A stretch of 64,000 bases of DNA. Origin: Eutreptiella sp. 'Long Island Sound 2002' (lineage: Eukaryota; Euglenozoa; Euglenophyceae; Eutreptiales; Eutreptiaceae). The stretch is taken from positions 149,429,596-149,493,595 of the forward strand of contig OZ038381.1 in NCBI GenBank assembly GCA_964036045.1, read 5' to 3'. Shown one piece after another: positions 44,123 to 55,179 of this stretch. The notes under the pieces are model-generated. The model was not told where the DNA came from, did not search any database, and saw only the letters and a list, made by a program, of their open reading frames with translations. Numbering within the stretch: the first letter of the stretch is position 1; the number at the start of each line of letters is the position of its first letter. The position numbers were made by a program, and so were the translations under genes.

Positions 44123-44360
44123 AATCTGTTGCAGAAAGAAGGCGTAATAACTGACACGAGGTGCGACACACAGTGGGCTTTCCTTCCATATTCAGATATA
44201 AGCGTACACAGTAGTACAAGGGAGCCCCATTTGTTGCAACGACACGAGAAAGGTACCTTTTTTAACTGAAAAAACAGGCATGAAAAATCAGGGTCAAAAA
44301 AACAGGGTAATCCACTGAAAAAAGCCACATCATTTCTCGGTTTTTTTTTTTAAAAAAGAG

Positions 44361-44394
44361 CGGTACAAAAGCGTACCTGTTTCGGCCGCCTAAG
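44361..44394 (-). repeat. Right terminal inverted repeat of element E
   Basis: This is the reverse complement of the left repeat with three mismatches. An unusually long A/T homopolymer run (~44341-44356) lies just inside. Confidence 0.9.
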
Positions 44395-45933
44395 CAGAGT
44401 CCACTACCAGCCGTTTGGCTGTAGACCCAGGCTTAGCTACAGGAAACAGGGGCTGCAATGCTCGGGGTAGTCCCCATTCTTGTACTCAAGGACCAGGCGA
44501 GCGTCGATATCTTCTTGTATCAGTCACTCTATCTCATCGCCCTGCTCTTTGAGAGCGGGGTAGGGGCTCCTACGTATCTTGTGACCCACACACTCGGGCT
44601 TCAGCTTGAGGTCCATCTGTACCAGTTTGTCACAGGAGGCTGGAGGGGGTAGTTCTCCGAGTACCTCCAGGTAGGTCCTGATCAGCTTCTGTACTCTAGG
44701 GTCCAAGAGCTTGATCTTGTCCTCCATGTCCTCGTCAGAGTGTAGATTGCTTGCCCCTTGGTGTGTAGAAACTGGAAGGTGGTCCTCAACCGGCTCAGCG
44801 TCCTTGGTACTATCCCTCAGCCCTTGGTAGGCGTAGAGAAGGGCCCGTTCCACAGTCTCAGGTCTTCGGTGACAACATAGGCACACTCGAGGGGGTTCTG
44901 ATTTGCATTCTTCTGAGAGTGCATCCTTCTCTAGGGTCCTCAGGTGGGCACCCCACATGCTCTTCATGAGCTTCAGATCCAGGTCTCGTTGCCAGGTGGT
45001 AATCTTCTGTTCGAGGTCCTCCTTCAGTTGGGAGATATCTCCCATAGACCCTTGCCTCAACAGCCATGAGCGCCGGGTAGGCCTAGCGTAGCATAGTCTT
45101 TTTGCCACCAATCTCCTCTTGGAGTCCACGTACTCTCTCAGCCTGGATCGGGGGTCCAGCTCCTCGGTCAGGGGGTCCTCGCCCCTCATGTAGAGTAGCG
45201 ACTTCTGTGGGGCAACATACTCGGCGTTCTCCACTTCCTCCACGCACGGTTGCACGAAGAAGGCGTCATGCTCAGTCTCGTCATTAGAGTGTATTGAGCT
45301 TGGTAGCTCCGATAGCCCACACTCTGAGACTACATCAGGATTAGGTACACGGCAGGGGGAATTGGGGGCAACAGTGTCAGACACGACGTACTCGTCTCCA
45401 CAAAGAGTAGTCTCTACGGCGTCTCGAGGTCGTAGTTTGTTTTTCACGACATCCAGGGTGTAGCCACTGCTCTCAGGTTGAATCTCCTGGACCACAGCAG
45501 GGTCCGGATTTTTCCAAGGCACTGGGGCTACGCCCCCGTCCACCACGCTAAGCATGCCCCCCCATCCTGGTTTTCCGACGGGCGTCTTGCAACCCAGAGG
45601 CACGTAGATGGCGTCGTTCGGCAGCTGGATGGAGGTGAGCGTCAGCTTGTCCAACAGAGTACGCAAGTACTCATTTCCCCGATGGGCTCCCCAATCAGGG
45701 GAACACAGGACCATACAGGAACGTTCCAGGGCCACCTTGGTCAAGACGTTCCCCAGCTCACTGAATCTGGGGTTCCCGTAGGCCATCCCGAAAGAGGGCC
45801 AGTAAAATTTGTAGCAGCAATTTTTCCCTTTGCTGCAGTAGAGGTCAGGGACATGTTGCTTGTCACTAGCAAATAGCTCCACGTTCAGGTCTTCCAGGGG
45901 GTATCCCAGCTCCTTCAGGCCTTGTTCTAGTCC
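44395..45933 (-). pseudogene. pol: Dam-like module, linker and N-terminal RT of element D
   Basis: A 452-codon minus-strand ORF (45882-44524) is in frame with the protease across a TGA near 45934. The module reads NVELFASDKQH, FYWPSFGMAYGNPRF and MVLCSPDW. The motif IV equivalent is NPRF (45774-45763) where element A has NPPF, so a key proline is lost. The long linker carries an acidic stretch and the start of RT (LKLKPECVGHKIRRSPYP). After TGA 44524 the RT finger (SPCFL, KPGSTAKRLVVD in shifted frames) ends at the element E junction. Confidence 0.75.
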
Positions 45934-46404
45934 TCAGTTGCAGGCGACCATCATGATCGAGGGCTCCTTCTTCCATACCCTCAGGTAGCTAGACGTGTGT
46001 TCAGACTGTTCCAGAGGTACAGATTCCCATCGGTCACCATGGTCCACGTGGAGGACGTATGGTGCTTGCAGGGTGAGTGATAGAATCTGGGAGTGCTCGA
46101 CGAAGAAGCTGGTCCCCGGTACAAAGTTGAAGGATTCGGTGTCCATCACGTAGAACCGATGGACAATGCTTCGTGATCCCATAGGCACGTCAACCTCACA
46201 GTCCCCACAACTGTGCACCACATGCCGATCTCCCATGCGCATGGCTGCGGTAGGCATGATGTCCTTCAGTTCCCCGCGAGGTAAAACCTTCTTGGCCACA
46301 ATACATATGGTCGCCCCAGTATCCAGTACCTCCAGGTATTCTCGTCCCCCAAGACGGATACGTAAGCACAACATCAGATCTGTAGGTCCCCCGGAGCGTC
46401 CCTG
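45934..46404 (-). CDS. pol: Aspartic protease of element D
   Basis: After the gag stop the frame continues QGRSGGPTDL and then LEVLDTGATICIVAKK (catalytic DTGA near 46325) and FNFVPGTSFFVEHSQ (flap-end equivalent). It would cleave the Gag-Pol precursor. The domain is uninterrupted. Confidence 0.8.
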   Translation of the reverse strand, partial: QGRSGGPTDLMLCLRIRLGGREYLEVLDTGATICIVAKKVLPRGELKDIMPTAAMRMGDRHVVHSCGDCEVDVPMGSRSIVHRFYVMDTESFNFVPGTSFFVEHSQILSLTLQAPYVLHVDHGDRWESVPLEQSEHTSSYLRVWKKEPSIMMVACN

Positions 46405-48950
46405 TCAGAACTTTGCGGGCCAGGTCACTTCAAACCCCTTCTTCTGCAGTTTGCGCGCCATGCGCTTGAAACTGGAACGTTTGCGGGCGTTTGACTGGTC
46501 CCCATCTTCGTTGGCATGCTTATTCGCTTGTTCTTGTTGGGCTTGCGTCTGGGAAAGGGTCGTAGGTCCCGAGTTGGATTGCCCACGAGAGGGCTTGGAG
46601 TTCCCCCCTGGGGTAGGATTGGGGTTCCCTCCGGACTGGTCCGCGTTCTTGTCCTTGTCTGGCTTGCGGTCAGAGGCTCCTCGTCCACCTTTGCGCTTGC
46701 CAGCTTGGCCTTTGCCATGGCCCTTGGACTTGCCCTTGCCACTGTCCTTGTCGGCGTTGCCCTTGCCACTGCCCTTGCCACTGGCATTCTCGGTCTTGAG
46801 CTTCGCCCAAAAGGCGTTGCTTATGGTGGCACTGGTCCTCGTAGTGCTTCTTCTTCGCACAGAACGCACAGGTGATTGTGCACCTGTACTGGTCCGGCAT
46901 TTTGGCTTTGCCGCCGGTGTTGGTCTCCTGCTTCTTCCCCTGGGGCAGGAAACAGTCCCGCTGGTCGCAGTCAGGGGTATGAAGCAGGCAACCCTGCTCA
47001 TCTCTGGCATCACACCACAAGAGGTCCTGGATATTGCTCATGAAGCGAGCATTTTTGGGGGTAGTCCCCTGTCCAGGTGGGGCTCCTTGGCACCCTCGGC
47101 CTTGGCTCCCGGAGCCGCCTCCTCCAGGATGGTAGGCGTTCAGGTGCTGGTCGCTTTCTTTTTCCAGCGCAAGCTCCAAAAGCAGCACAGACAGGTCCTC
47201 GTAGGTGAGGGCTTTTGCCCTGCGCTCCGCCGCTGCCCGGCAATTATCCCACACTTCTCATGGGAGCTTGGCCACCAACCAGAATAGCAGCTCGTTGCTG
47301 CCATAGGAACCGAGCGGGAGTTGCCCTACCCAGTGGTCAAAGTCGGCAAGCAGCTCGGGAAATCCTGGCAGGCTTGGGATGGTTGGGCAACGCGGCTAGT
47401 TTCTGGACCTCGGCCCTGATGGAGAGGTCAGTCTCTTAGGAAGGGTACTGCCTCTCTAAGGCAACCCACACGTCGGCGAAGGTGGCGGACTTCGTCACGA
47501 TCTGCTTGACCTGCTTCTCCAGGTACTTGGTCTTGCAGCACTGCAGGAGCAGATGGCACTTCACTCGCCCACTAGCAAGGGTTTGGCCAGTCATCCCCAG
47601 GAACCTGCCGAAGTTTTCAGCGAACTCGCTGAGCTCCTTCCCCGTGAACTCCGGCAAGTCCACCACTATCTTGGAGGTGGCGATAGGCTTTGACTCCTGA
47701 GACCTGCGTCCCTCGTGGCGCTTGGTCTTCCTCGTTTTCTTCGTCTTCTTGCTGCTCGGGTTCTCGGGGTCCTCAGGCTCATCGTCCTCAGACGGTGAAG
47801 CAGACGTCATAGATGGCGGCTCATCATCAGAAGGATCGCCGCCCAGGTCACTAGAGCCGTAGGGCTCAACATCAACCATAGCCCTTAAGGCCGTCAACCC
47901 CAACAGGTCCAGTTCGGCTCGTGTGGAGCTCTCCACGTGGGTGTAGGGCAGCTGGGCCGTTCTTCGCACGAAAGGGCTCCTTCGTATCACAGCAGGGGTC
48001 GGCAGAGGTGGGATCCTCAAGCCTCCCACGGTTTTTTTCTGGCCCGCCACCAAATGATTGGCTTGTAGACGATGATGTGAAGCTCCCATGGTAGTAGGTG
48101 ACGCTTGGGAAGCTATCAGGGGCCCCAACGTAGACCAAATTTCTTGAGTTAGATCACCCACTAGGTCTGCGGTGGCTCCTCAAAGAGCTTCTCGTATCTC
48201 CGACCGCCTCAGGGACTTGTTTGAGGATCTTCCTGATCCTCTGCTCCTTCCACCACAGGACCCAGGGCCACGTAGGCCACTCAGAGAGGTAAAACCAGGC
48301 GCTGGCATGGTATAGCCAGGCTCGGGCGCTGCATAGCCAGGTATACCAATCATGTACACAGCCGCCGCGGGTCTGTGATAGTCATCATCATAGCGGCGCG
48401 GCATAGACTGAGGAACACCGGTGTAGGTGGAGCTGGATGCCACTGGTTCGCTGACTGCTGTTGCCATAGGTGGCACAGTTGCAGCTGGAGTCACACTGTA
48501 GGTGGGGTAAGGCATACCAGTAAAGCCTAGACCCTCAGCCATAGTTGGAGTGGTTGTGGTTTGGAATGTAGCTGGATGTGTGGCTGGGAGTGTAGTGGTT
48601 GTTGGAGAGGGTACTGCAGGGTTATCAGAGGCGCTCGGCGTGCTCTCAACAGGTTTGTCATCGAAGGGTACCTCGTCGGATGGTTCGTGTCCATCGTCAG
48701 GATCTGCCTCTTCGACTCCCATGTCAACTTCTTCCTTCTCGTTCTCCTTCTCCTTGCCTTGAGGTCCTCCAACGGAGAGTCCACTGAAGGCAGCTCTCAC
48801 GCCCTCCAGGGAATCGTCCCCCAGCCCACTTAAGGGCACTGAAGGTACATGCTCCCCACGTTCAGGTCCACCAGCAGGTTTGGGCGCTGGCACTGGCTTG
48901 GCTGGTGCCACTGAGGGGGCTGTCTTCTTGGCAGTGTCCTTGGTGTCCAT
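46405..48950 (-). pseudogene. gag: gag of element D
   Basis: It starts at ATG 48950 (MDTKDTAKKTAPSVAPAKP) with a Pro/Thr-rich N-terminus, TAG/TGA-type stop near 48180, then the capsid-like part with LPEFTGKELSEFAENFGRF and KYLEKQVKQIV that aligns with element A. The sequence 47435-47255 is disrupted; 47254-46670 holds a CX2CX4HX4C knuckle (CAFCAKKKHYEDQC), and a frame change near 46800 leads to a Gly-Lys-rich basic tail ending VTWPAKF. The stop is TGA followed by CAG GGA, with pol in the same frame. Confidence 0.78.
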
Positions 48951-49034
48951 GTTATATTTCTTCGCCCTTCAGTGGAGTCAGTGTCGACGTACTGGTTGTA
49001 CTGCACGGGGTTGCAGGTCTTCAAGGACTGAAAA

Positions 49035-49046
49035 TCTCTGCTACGA
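49035..49046 (-). other. Primer-binding-site-like sequence of element D
   Basis: Minus-strand TCGTAGCAGAGA lies upstream of gag and shares the GTAGCAGAG core with the element B site. The sequence 49047-49364 would then be the surviving 3' part of the 5' LTR, though I could not align it to the 3' LTR. Confidence 0.45.
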
Positions 49047-49364
49047 GAAAGTTAAAACAGGCTTTCACTGTTGATTGCTTTGATGATATTGTTTTGTTTG
49101 TGCCTCTGCTTGCTCCTGCTGCTTCTTGTTGTAGCTCCGGTTTTCGAAATAAATATGTTCTGATGAAATCAACCAGAAATACAAGTACCCACAGTGCAAG
49201 CAAGGGACCACAGGATCAAATCCACAGCATGAAGGGCTGCAGTCAAAAGAGATAGTGTATCAACCAAGGAAACTCACAATAACTACAGATTTATTAAAAG
49301 ATAGTTAAAAAAATCCTACGATCATGTGAAAACTGCCCACATGGGTAATCTCTCTTTTATAGTG

Positions 49365-49820
49365 CCATCCAGAGATGTGCACTCTTTGTTTTGGGTCCCA
49401 TAAGTGCTGAGGTGGCATGCCTTGTGGCGCTGAGGTCCCTGCCATGTCACATGGGATCTTCCTACTTAGCTAGGCTGACCCGAAATTGGACCGAGGACCT
49501 CTCAAAAAGAGGTGCCCCAGCCCCCCAGGGTGCAGTCCACTAGGATAGCTAAGCATTCATGAGCAAATGTAGAAAAGTGTATAGGCTCTCGATTAATGTC
49601 AGCGCCTCAGTCAGTCCAGAAAATGGTGTACAAGTCCCATCAGTTGGGGGGTCAGGGGTCCACACAACCTCTGAAGATCAACGCTTGGTTGTAGGGGTCA
49701 AAACGTCTTCTCACCCCTTTTTCGCTAGGCCAATACTAAGGTTAAAATGTGATATGTCTTTAGGCTTCTCTATGACAACTAAAGCTAACCTTTTGGCAGG
49801 GAAATACACTTTTTCTTACT
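49365..49820 (-). repeat. SINE-like repeat S, right copy
   Basis: It aligns with 32591-32997 and carries ~50 extra bases near 49730-49790. The tRNA-like part lies at ~49470-49555 on the minus strand (TAGCTATCCTAGTGG; box-B-like GGTCCAATTTC). Confidence 0.65.
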
Positions 49821-50120
49821 GATCTTCAAGACGTCCGAGGAAATTCGGCATATGCCAACCTCCAGTCGTTCACCACCTACTGAGAAAAGTCCCTTTGTTA
49901 CGCGAGAATCATCGGCTTTTGGGACACTTACAGAAGTGTCTGGAGGTATGAATAAACATGAGTGGCCGGATGACAGTGGAGAGGATACGCTTAGCCCACG
50001 CAAACTGCATTCTTTTTTGCACCTGAAGGGCGGCATTGGTGTGCAAAAACAAGACGCGCAATTTTCCCCTGTTTCCACCTGAAAAGTGAAAAATTCGAAA
50101 ACAGAGGAGTTTCATAAAGC
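49821..50120 (+). other. Possible exon relic
   Basis: An open frame from ~49810 to 50082 (RSPPTEKSPFVTRESSAFG, HEWPDDSGEDTLSPRKLHS) has balanced composition and follows a GGCAG acceptor-like site, but nothing identifies it. It could be a captured exon fragment. Confidence 0.25.
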
Positions 50121-50870
50121 CTTTTTCAGGCGATCGGCAGAATGCAAGTAGTCAGGGGTATTCAAAAATCCTTTTTTTAGCATGTTGAGTGCGTGAGGCC
50201 TCGCGCACTCAATTACGTAGAATGTGTATTTCCCAATGGTCCTAAACAAAACGTCTTCCGTGCAAATGAGGCTCTGATGTCTCAATGGGTGCCTCATGTT
50301 GTACCGTTGGGGTCATGTTAGCAGCAAGAGTGGTTAATCAATGGATTTCTTGTTCACCCCATGCACTATATAAGGTGCAATATATTTTAATAGCGGGTTG
50401 CCCTGAGTCCACGGTAAACACGTGTGTTTTGGTTTATTTACCAAGAAATGAGGTGCCCAGCCTCCTTCTTTCGGCGCTGCATAACAGTTTCTCAGAAGCG
50501 CTGGGTCACAGGACGTATGAAGCAAGGTACCCTAAAGGAGGAGTTTCTAAGCGCCATTCTTGACGTCACTGTTTTCACAGGATTCCAAAAGGGAGGAATG
50601 TCGGAAAGCCATTTGAGGGATATCGGCAGAATGCAAGTAGTACTAAGTGGGGGTATCAAGAAAAACTATTTTCTATCATGCTGAGTGCGCGAGGCCTCGC
50701 GCACTAGGTGCTCCGCTGTGGAAGTCTCTAACCCATATCAAGTCTTGCAGTTTTGCTTTTGCTCCATTCTTGCTTCATGCCACTTGCGATGTCAAAAGTT
50801 CATCTCAAATAGGCCTGGAAATCTCATCCCAGGTGACTGATTGCGCGAGGCCCCGAGCACTCAGCCTCCT
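50121..50870. repeat. Relic with three long GAGGCCTC palindromes
   Basis: A ~75 bp block (CGGCAGAATGCAAGTAGT...TGAGTGCG) occurs at ~50128-50209 and again at ~50625-50705, each ending in a 22 bp palindrome with core GCGCGAGGCCTCGCGC (50684-50705 perfect; 50188-50209 one mismatch). A third, weaker site lies at ~50843-50862. The palindrome shares its centre with the element E site but is longer. No gene is seen. Confidence 0.65.
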
Positions 50871-51225
50871 ACAATAAGTATTTTTTCATGTGGTTGTGTA
50901 CAGGTGGTGTGAGCAGCATCCATTTTTGATAGTTTTCCAGAAGATCCAAAAATTGGTTTTCGTCAAATTCGACAACAAAATTTTTTTTCTGGGTAAAATG
51001 ACCGATAAGCCCTCTGATTTGGCTAATAAATCATTCTTTGACCCCCCTGAAAACAGCAAACAAAATGGGCAAACTTGATAAAAAAAATTTTTTTGGCAGG
51101 GTTTGGAAAAAAGTACTTTAAAAATGGCAAAAAAAAGTATTTTTTTCAACGACAAGACTTTGTTGGTTTGGTCAAAAAAAGGGGGTGCAGTTTGCGTGGG
51201 CTAAGATACGACTCACGCTCTGAAA
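50871..51225. other. No gene recognised
   Basis: This is T/A-rich sequence with several A- and T-runs, between the palindrome relic and the first recognisable gag codons of element C. A 5' LTR of C is not recognisable here. Confidence 0.45.
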
Positions 51226-52280
51226 ATGGAAATTTCACCGTTCGATTGGCGCAACGTTGAGAAGTATGCAGAATAATTCAGAAGATACCTGGTGCTCACT
51301 GGCAAAGCCAAAGCCAAGGATCGCGTGAAAGCTAACCTCATTGTTCAGGGCACCAAAGATCCTGAACTCCAAGAAAGAGTCTCCAAATTGCTCAAAAGGC
51401 CCACAACCTTTGAGGATTTTCTGAGCAAACTCCAAAACTTCTATGCTACGCTCGAGACAGACCTGTCAATTCTGGGTGAGATTTTGAAGGTGTCCCATTT
51501 AGCTTATGACCCAATACCAGAGTAGGTGGTCAGATTATAGGAAGCACTGGAACAGCTGTCTGACAAGTTGAACCCAGGGGTTATGGCTGAGGAGCGCAAA
51601 CTTATGGAGCTTTCTTCGAAGATCGATGATAAACTATTCGTTGAGTGGACCAAGGACGATAACCTTTTTGCAAGGATGCACTCTTATGGTTCACTGAGGA
51701 ATCTCATTCAGGAGAGCGCACAGCTTTCCGGTTGGTTTCAAACATCTTGCCGCTTCGCGTGGTTCTGCTTTTGGGCGCACTGCTTTGAGTCGATACCAAG
51801 AAAAGCAGAGAGATAAGGAAAAGGACACTCCTTTCTCTGGTCGATCATCGTCTGGAAGTTCTGCCCACAAGCCGGACATCTCCGAACTCCTCTCCCAATG
51901 CCACTCGATGATTGCAGAGCTAAGAGTCTCTGAGAAAGAAGGCAAGGGCGACAAAGGAGGGAAAGGCTCTGGCAAGGGAAAAGGTCAAGGAAGAGGAAAA
52001 GGCCAAAGAGGCAGAGGAGGCAAAGGACAGCTGGACCCCAACGCGTTGATCGCCAAATTGAAGGCATGCATTCAGTGTAAGCATTGTGGCAAGACGAACA
52101 ACTACAGCGATCACTGCTTTGAGATCCAAAGAAAGGAGAAAGAGGAAACACTCAAGACCTTCCTGATCCAATCCGGTGTCATTGAGGAGGCAGCCCAAAT
52201 AGCGGTGGACGACGCCATGAAGAAATGGGAGGACCAGAAGCAAAAGGGACCAAAGGCTGGCCCAAGAAACAACAATGCCT
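51226..52280 (+). pseudogene. gag: gag of element C, 5' part
   Basis: It starts with SPFDWRNVEKYAE, equivalent to the FDPKNLPEWAE of element A, so the N-terminus is missing or highly diverged. Stops at 51271 and 51523 and a frame change near 51725 interrupt it. The C-terminal part has a Gly-Lys-rich region (GKGSGKGKGQGRGKGQRG) and a zinc-knuckle relic CKHCGKTNNYSDHC in which the conserved His is Asn. Without element F the frame reads on from 56624 (after the duplicated TGCCT) as basic KKRRR sequence to TGA 56794-56796. Confidence 0.75.
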
Positions 52281-52657
52281 TGTAACATACTTGACTCTTG
52301 ATCGCTTGTGTCTACTCCTTTTCCCGACCACTTTGCACGCCCGGAGCACAGAGCAAGAGAGCATATTGATGATCTTAATCTTGAGCCAGTACATTGTGGA
52401 AAACTGTCCGTACTGCACAAAGGAAGGGGAGTTGAAGTCATTAACTATAAACAACATACATGTATGCAATTCATGATGAAAATCAGTAGATTTCTCAATG
52501 GAAACAATTTAAGATCTTACGTGCGTGCGTTCCTGATCTGGCATTCCAAATGCGCGATTTCGGCGCGACATTACGCAGCTCTCAATCTAACCCTCATCTT
52601 ATGAATCTTCAATTCAAAATGTCTGTCACTCTATTGAGCCAAGTAGTTTTTATTACA
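52281..52657. repeat. Left LTR of element F
   Basis: It begins TGTAACATACTTGACTC and ends TTTTTATTACA. It pairs with 56242-56618 at equal length. Confidence 0.92.
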
Positions 52658-53389
52658 TTCCCCTGCCAAGCTATGTGCTAGGGTTAACCAGATGGGCCCG
52701 TAGGGCATGCTGATGAGGAAATAGATAGAACTGCTTGGCCACTCTCACACAAAAAAACTCTCAGAAAGTGTGGAGCCATCCGTAGTACTATTCCTGAGAT
52801 CAAAGGTATGTTGTTAGGTAGCGCAAAACGTAAAAAAAAATTCTATTCAATATTGCCACCCCTGAGCAAAGACTCACAAACCTGCTCATTCCAATGTGAA
52901 ACCAAGTTAGGACACATAGCCAGATTAGTTTGGGGGGGGGGCCTCGGGCTGAGAAACAATTTGCCCATCATGGGGGTCTTAAACAATGTCAACCGTAGAG
53001 GGGAAAGCATGCGGGCCAGCCAGGCCAAGTTGTCCAATACGCCTTTACAAGAGCAGTGTGTAGCTATGCCATCACGGTGTGGGCCATCCAAATATGCAAA
53101 ATCAAGCTGGGGAACAAAAAAAAGGCAATGCTAAATGCGTTGCTGTCTGGACCCAAGTCGTCGCGGGGGGTTTATGCAAACATAAATGCTGTCCATGATC
53201 TCCGGTTGAATTATAGTAGCTTGTGTCTTCACTGTGTTTCCACATGACCACAAGACGTCTGTAAAATCATTCCCCAAGGTTACAGATTCTATAGAAGTGT
53301 AAGAAAAGCAATAGGAGTGAAAATGTAGAAGTGTACTTCGGCATGTGCTCCACAGATTGCATAGTAAGACAAAATCGGGGTAGTCTAGT

Positions 53390-53640
53390 ATGGACTACTC
53401 CCCTGCCAAAACCAGTGCATGGTTCCGGGCGTGGGGGCCAAACTTTGATCTCCAGTCACATGCCAGGATGGTGTCTTTATGTCAGGCACGGGGGCCTACC
53501 CTCATGGGCAATGGCCATCCCTCCGGGTGTCCCCTTATTTCGATCCGACAGCCATTTGCATCGGGTACGGGGGCCTACCCTCATGGCATGACATCCCTCC
53601 GGGTTTCCCCTTATTCCGATCCGACTCCGTTCATCAAATT
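53390..53640 (+). repeat. Short degenerate repeats in element F
   Basis: The phrase GGGGGCCTACCCTCATGG followed by CATCCCTCCGGG and CCCCTTATTYCGATCCGA occurs twice (around 53488-53560 and 53570-53625), with a weaker copy from ~53410. The overlapping 235-codon ORF (53390-54097) looks like a by-product. Confidence 0.6.
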
Positions 53641-54459
53641 CAACCAAGACTTGACGGGTGGGGGTTCTATCATTTGTGCCTTAAGGTTAACACAAATGCG
53701 TGGGGTACAGGGGCTAATCACGAATGAGCATTCTGGAAATCATAGGCATGGGTATAAACAATTAGTAGAAATCATGGTCACCTGTCTCCACAACACAGCA
53801 GCCGGGCAATTGTGTGGCAATTTGCCACTATTTGGGCCCACGCTCCTGAGCCATGTCCCCACAATCTTCCGGCCCTCAATACTGCCTCCTTCTAATCATG
53901 AAACCAATTTAGCCATGTCGTTGCCTTGCGAAAAAGGAGAAACAGAGTTCCCTTTGCACTCTTGGGCAAAGGCAACCCTCCAAATGTTCACCAGGGGCGG
54001 ATCCCCTTGTTGTTTTGCTATGAGTAGGAATGCATGGGCGCTTCTGTCCCTTGGGGCGTCTCCCAGCCTGGTTTTGTTTAAATGGAAGTCTTCCTAGGGC
54101 ATGGTAGTTTGGCGGCCTGCTGCCGGCTTACACTCTTATAGGGTGTTCAACCCAAAGGCGAAGTCTTTTCTACGGGGGTATACATAAAACCCCAAGTTGG
54201 AATATGTTGGCGCTTCGGAATACTAATGTGGGGCTGAGCTTTAGCCGTTCAAAAATGGAAATCATGGGGTGAGGCCGTTCAACCCAGGGCCTCAATCTCC
54301 ACCTATTCTAGTTCTGTGATGTGTATCGGAATAAGCATATCTAGTCATGTTGCTTTTGTTGGAAATGATGAACAATAAAAAGAGGAGGAGGAGAGCAGGG
54401 GTGGGGGGTTGTGTTATAGCAACTGTTGGAAACTGAGTGATGGTTACCACCTCAAACTC

Positions 54460-54745
54460 ATGGGTCAAGGCCCCATAATGGGCCTAGGCCATGATTCACC
54501 CTCAATGTGCCAAGGCCCTCATTGTGGGCCTAGTCACACGGAGGCAACACCAACACCTCAAGCCACAGATGGCAGAGCCCTACTTGTGGGCCTAGCCCTA
54601 GTGAGTGAACACAAACACTTGTGTGTACATAGTTAATTGCAAGCGGCAAAGCCCTACTTGTGGGCCTAGCCATAGAGAATCAAAACAACTTTGGCAATGT
54701 GTATGACAAAGCCCTTCTTGTGGGCCTAGTCACACACTACATTTA
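54460..54745 (+). repeat. GTGGGCCTAG repeats in element F
   Basis: There are five copies of AAGGCCC or AAGCCCTACTTGTGGGCCTAG spaced ~55-70 bases. GGGCCTAG and the partner GGCCC can pair, so each unit could form a small hairpin. Confidence 0.65.
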
Positions 54746-55179
54746 GAGTACCCTTTTCAAGATAGTCGAAATATTTCAACAAGGGTTGGGGAGAAGCATG
54801 TCTTGTGTTTCCTAGGAAAGCCCCATTCCTCTATAACACATCATAAACATGTCTCAGGCTGGTCTCCCCAAAACCGCAAACAAATTTTAGAAATCCCCTG
54901 CAACAAGTTTGAAACACCTGCTAAAGGTATCCCAACGTAGGGGTGCAGTGCAGTGTGGCCCCACTGACACCACAATGAAAAACAAAGCAAAGGCACGCAA
55001 CAGTGCCGCACGTACCATACAAAAGTCTGCACTGCTGAGCAAAACAGATTAAAACTGACATACTCATTCTTCACATTCATCACAAGCAAATCAGATGGGT
55101 GCATGGGAAATGGAGGCGCAATAACATAGCAACAACAGTGTGTCGGCACACACATAAACAGGTTGGCAGGTACGCTTTG

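Larger units (their letters stand above)
38129..44394 (-). mobile_element. Element E: 6.27 kb DNA transposon with palindromic sites
   Basis: It is bounded by 34 bp terminal inverted repeats starting CTTAGGCGGC (38129-38162 and 44361-44394, three mismatches). Flanks are CATAG (38124-38128) and CAGAG (44395-44399), a 5 bp target duplication with one change. Removing E with one flank restores the element D RT reading VVD-YGELNK, which in element A is VVDYGEVNK, so the insertion is proven by the target. The internal genes are on the minus strand: a transposase-like gene (43539-41566) and spliced accessory coding (41300-38774). Eleven GCGAGGCCTCGC-type palindromes are spread through it. It does not match the ends of transposon families I know well. 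Confidence 0.88.
34095..49364 (-). mobile_element. Element D: Ty3/gypsy-like chromovirus, split by element E
   Basis: Read on the minus strand: 5' remnant with primer-binding site, gag (48950-46405), protease, Dam-like module, first part of RT (to 44395), element E insertion, rest of RT (38128-37411), RNase H, integrase, chromodomain, polypurine tract and 3' LTR from 34977. Proteins align with element A throughout. Gag and pol share one frame across TGA at 46407. Both ends are imprecise: the 5' LTR is mostly missing and the 3' LTR end is not defined. Confidence 0.88.

Noticed and set aside
32591-49820. The two repeat S copies as LTRs of element D
   Set aside because: They hold a tRNA-like promoter, and the D polypurine tract and LTR start (34987-34977) and primer-binding-like site (49035-49046) lie well inside them.
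53390-54097. 235-codon ORF in element F
   Set aside because: It spans a short repeat, has no recognisable motif and low-information composition; F is best read as non-coding.
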